25,880 nucleotides of DNA, taken from Candidatus Poseidoniia archaeon (GTDB lineage Archaea > Thermoplasmatota > Poseidoniia > MGIII > CG-Epi1). The stretch lies in assembly GCA_029941645.1 (NCBI GenBank), contig JAPYSZ010000001.1, forward strand, positions 27,789-53,668. The letters are read 5' to 3'. Below the pieces are notes generated by a model, which was not told where the DNA came from, searched no databases, and saw only the letters and a list, made by a program, of their open reading frames with translations. Positions within the stretch are counted from its first letter, which is position 1, and the number at the start of each line of letters is the position of its first letter. The position numbers and the translations under genes were made by a program. Below, one piece after another: positions 23,589-25,880 of the stretch.

Positions 23589-24522
23589 AAAAATAAGAGC
23601 CGCATTTCAAGAAGAATTATTACTCCTTATACATCACCATGCTGATGTTGATTGCGTATCCTCTGCGATAGCTCTTGAATCAGTATTAGAAAATGCTACA
23701 ATATGTGCTTCGGATGGCATTAGTTCACATGGCCAAAAAATTGTAAGTATAGTAGAGTCTAAGATTTTGGAAAAACCTCCAGAAACATGGGATGGGACTG
23801 TAGTCGCCTTAGACTGTCCGAATCCAGAACACTGCGGACCAGTACCTAAAGCAAAACAAATTGTAGTTATCGACCACCATAGCAAGATTGAAGGATGGCC
23901 AAAAGGTACTGAAATTATCCATCAACCACAAAAAACGAGCACCGCTGAGATTGTTTTTGATGTAATAAGTGAATTAGATTTAGAAATTACAAAAACTTGT
24001 GCAACTATTCTTTTGTCAGGAATATACACTGATACAGGGCAATTCAGACACGCAAATAATGGAACCTTCAATACGGCAAGTAAATTATGTAATGCAGGAG
24101 CAGATCCTCAAGAAGTAATCAATATTCTTGATAGTGAAAGACCACACATTCAGAAAACAACCTTCCTCAAAGCCGCACAGAGAATGAAATGGATGCAAGA
24201 AGGAAAATGGATTATTGCCAATAGTATTGTAGGTTCATTTGAATCAGGATCTGCCAGATTATTGATTGTACTTGGTGCCGATATTGCAATAGTTGCCTCA
24301 GGTAACAAAAAAGGTGAAATGAGATTATCTACTAGAGCCTCAAATCGAATAGTATCAAATGGTTTTAATCTAACTACTATTCTAGAATCAATATCTGAAA
24401 TGAATGGCGGGTCTGCCGGCGGACATCCGGGTGCTGCAGGCTATAATGGAAAGGGTGATCCAGAAGCAATAAGTGAAATTACAAAACAAAAATGCATCAA
24501 CGCCATAAGGGAACTTCCTTAA
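23566..24522 (+). CDS. DHH-family phosphoesterase (NrnA/RecJ-like)
   Basis: A manganese-dependent DHH/DHHA1 phosphoesterase, probably an exonuclease for short RNA or DNA, or an enzyme acting on a dinucleotide. Motif I is HHHADVD (23-29), motif II ALDCPNP with D83, motif III VIDHHS with D103-H104-H105 and motif IV YTDTGQFRH with D156. The DHHA1 part ends in GGSAGGHPGAAGY (281-293), where the nucleic-acid-binding GGGH-type loop reads SAGGHPGA. The length of 318 suits a nanoRNase-type protein rather than full RecJ. AGGA precedes the ATG at 23566 by five bases and supports that start despite the 23-base overlap with pfdB; M4 at 23575 is the alternative. Its place next to the exosome genes suits a role in finishing RNA decay. 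Confidence 0.87.
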   Translation: MGKMLLNKKIRAAFQEELLLLIHHHADVDCVSSAIALESVLENATICASDGISSHGQKIVSIVESKILEKPPETWDGTVVALDCPNPEHCGPVPKAKQIVVIDHHSKIEGWPKGTEIIHQPQKTSTAEIVFDVISELDLEITKTCATILLSGIYTDTGQFRHANNGTFNTASKLCNAGADPQEVINILDSERPHIQKTTFLKAAQRMKWMQEGKWIIANSIVGSFESGSARLLIVLGADIAIVASGNKKGEMRLSTRASNRIVSNGFNLTTILESISEMNGGSAGGHPGAAGYNGKGDPEAISEITKQKCINAIRELP

Positions 24523-24544
24523 CTGTAGGTTTGCATAAGATACT

Positions 24545-25861
24545 GTGAAATATAGGGCTATTTTCAAAATTTATGGATTGATTCTTGCCAATATGCTTCT
24601 GCTTATGGGCGGACAATTGGCCTACGTGTACATTGTAGGACCTATTTCTATGGAAGATGGAAAGCCTATGACTTTACCTGATGTCCCACTTCTTGGCTTC
24701 TTGATAATAATACTAATGATTGCAGGAGGGTTAATTATCGCAGCCATACTCCAAAGAAAACCATTACCGATGAGATATGTGGCTGTTAATAGAAAACCAC
24801 ATACAAAAATATTGGGAAATGATGAAGAAGCAACTGAAACACAGCATTATAGACCAATTTATCCGGGACAATTTAGTGGGAAAACGGGAGATATATATTA
24901 CAATAAATCTAGCGAAGAAAATGACTTGAATTGGGGGAGTGGTGAAGAGGTTCCAAAGGATATAGAAAGGAAGCTGGGCTCTTTTTCTAAAAGGGAACTA
25001 CAACTACCGCGATCGGGAGTTTTATTCTTTTGTTTTTTGATGGCTTTAGCAATAGGTTTAGTAGCTTTAAGTGAAAGAGGGCCCTTCATCTATTTTTTTC
25101 CAATAGCATTTATAGTTGCATTTACTTTCCCAGGATTGATTTGGGTTAGTTATATTTATGATAGGACTATAACTTCTCCAGAACCCCAAAGACTTGTATT
25201 AATTGCACTGGCATGGGGTATGTTTTCTACACTACCAGCAAGCCTTTTGAACGATTTTAGTGCAAGATTAATGGAAGTTGATCAAAATGCATTGTTAGGC
25301 AATGGCGATTTTGGCAGGGCCGAATTGATATTAGTCACAGTAGTTGCTCCTTTGGTAGAAGAATTCTTGAAACCTCTCGGTTTAATTTTTGTAATTAAAA
25401 GATTAAAAACACCCTATGAGGGCGTATTATATGGCGTTGCATGTGGAATGGGATTCGCCATAATAGAGAATCTACTTTATGAATTGTTCATAATAATATG
25501 GTATGGATCAGATGCATGGACAATAAATGCATTTGTTAGAGGAATTGGATCAACCCTACTTCACGCTGTAGGGCCTGCTGCAATAGGTTATGCTGTAGCC
25601 TTATCAAATCAAATGCAAGAACCACGAAACAAAGCTCTGCCGATTGCTTTTCTAATCGGAGTTGTGATGCATGGCCTTTGGAATGGATTTGCTACAATGC
25701 CATTTTCATATTTACAGGTTAGTTGTATTGCATTAATGATTGCTATTTGCTTGATATTTATTATTAAAATACTAGAATACGGAAAAGAATACTCACATAT
25801 TGAATTAGAAGCAACCAGTTTCAAGGATTTAGAAGAAGAAGCAACAAATAGTGGTCACTAA
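24545..25861 (+). CDS. PrsW-like intramembrane metalloprotease
   Basis: A 438-residue polytopic protein with the four sequence blocks of the PrsW/CPBP-related family: E272-E273-x2-K276 in LVEEFLK, E308-N309 in GFAIIENL, H340 in STLLHAVGPAAIGY and H376-x2-W379-N380 in VMHGLWNG. The glutamates and histidines are the predicted metal ligands in the membrane. Two helices come first (about 10-32 and 48-70), then a soluble loop (71-155) rich in charged residues and tyrosines, then at least six more helices. The target is unknown; family members shed anti-sigma factors or process prenylated proteins. The GTG at 24545 has no clear Shine-Dalgarno site and lies 22 bases after the DHH gene. The next ATG follows its stop directly. 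Confidence 0.82.
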   Translation: MKYRAIFKIYGLILANMLLLMGGQLAYVYIVGPISMEDGKPMTLPDVPLLGFLIIILMIAGGLIIAAILQRKPLPMRYVAVNRKPHTKILGNDEEATETQHYRPIYPGQFSGKTGDIYYNKSSEENDLNWGSGEEVPKDIERKLGSFSKRELQLPRSGVLFFCFLMALAIGLVALSERGPFIYFFPIAFIVAFTFPGLIWVSYIYDRTITSPEPQRLVLIALAWGMFSTLPASLLNDFSARLMEVDQNALLGNGDFGRAELILVTVVAPLVEEFLKPLGLIFVIKRLKTPYEGVLYGVACGMGFAIIENLLYELFIIIWYGSDAWTINAFVRGIGSTLLHAVGPAAIGYAVALSNQMQEPRNKALPIAFLIGVVMHGLWNGFATMPFSYLQVSCIALMIAICLIFIIKILEYGKEYSHIELEATSFKDLEEEATNSGH

Positions 25862-25880
25862 ATGCGAGAAATACCGTCCT
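25862..25880 (+). CDS. start of a further gene, 3'-partial
   Basis: An ATG directly follows the TAA of the protease gene and opens a frame reading MREIPS before the window ends. The zero-base spacing is like the other tight junctions in this operon, so I take it as a real start. Too little is left to name a product. Confidence 0.45.

Noticed and set aside
1..25880. CRISPR arrays, tRNA or rRNA genes, insertion sequences, attachment sites
   Set aside because: No gap between genes exceeds about 90 bases and no direct-repeat array, cloverleaf or transposase is visible.

Overview
The window is archaeal. It carries GatE (an archaea-only amidotransferase subunit), Rpo12, eL43, Pcc1, prefoldin beta, SBDS, a 20S proteasome alpha subunit and three exosome subunits, and its promoters are TATA-like. 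The DNA is AT-rich and very densely packed. Large PKD/CARDB-type surface proteins with one membrane span, free pterin (MptE) and histidine ammonia-lyase genes, and information-processing genes of euryarchaeal type suggest a marine euryarchaeote, perhaps a Poseidoniales (Marine Group II/III) or related Thermoplasmatota lineage. That placement is an inference. No rRNA, tRNA, CRISPR array, insertion sequence or prophage gene was seen.

Layout. (1) 1-4355, + strand: the end of a small membrane protein, then gatE, a GlmU-like sugar nucleotidyltransferase/acetyltransferase and a GT4 glycosyltransferase, the last three overlapping at their start/stop codons. (2) 4348-7201, - strand: two overlapping TPR-repeat proteins. 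(3) 7277-12210: metabolic and accessory genes on both strands, namely histidine ammonia-lyase with a Cys in the MIO-forming triad, a divergent class III aminotransferase, a small Toprim protein, an orphan ABC ATPase and MptE. (4) 12253-18869: a surface block. A giant secreted/anchored protein with a cytoplasmic coiled-coil tail lies on the - strand, a cytosolic beta-propeller/TPR protein is divergent to it across a perfectly palindromic TATA box, and a PKD lipoprotein follows convergently. (5) 18957-25880, + strand: the conserved archaeal proteasome/exosome superoperon psmA-sdo1-rrp4-rrp41-rrp42-rpl37ae-rpo12-pcc1-pfdB, followed by a DHH phosphoesterase, a PrsW-like membrane protease and the first codons of another gene.

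How the genes fit together. Block 5 couples protein turnover, ribosome maturation, RNA processing/decay, transcription, tRNA modification (KEOPS) and chaperoning, with mostly overlapping cistrons and visible Shine-Dalgarno sites. Genes that begin transcription units (hutH, the aminotransferase, the TPR pair, the lipoprotein) instead have AT-rich TATA-like boxes about 23-27 bases upstream of the start codon, as expected for leaderless mRNAs. Block 4 is the most likely place for an undescribed system: an extracellular Ig/PKD array linked through one membrane helix to a coiled coil, sharing an intergenic promoter with a soluble propeller/TPR adaptor. Convergent pairs abut or overlap by a few bases, so transcription terminators must lie inside genes.
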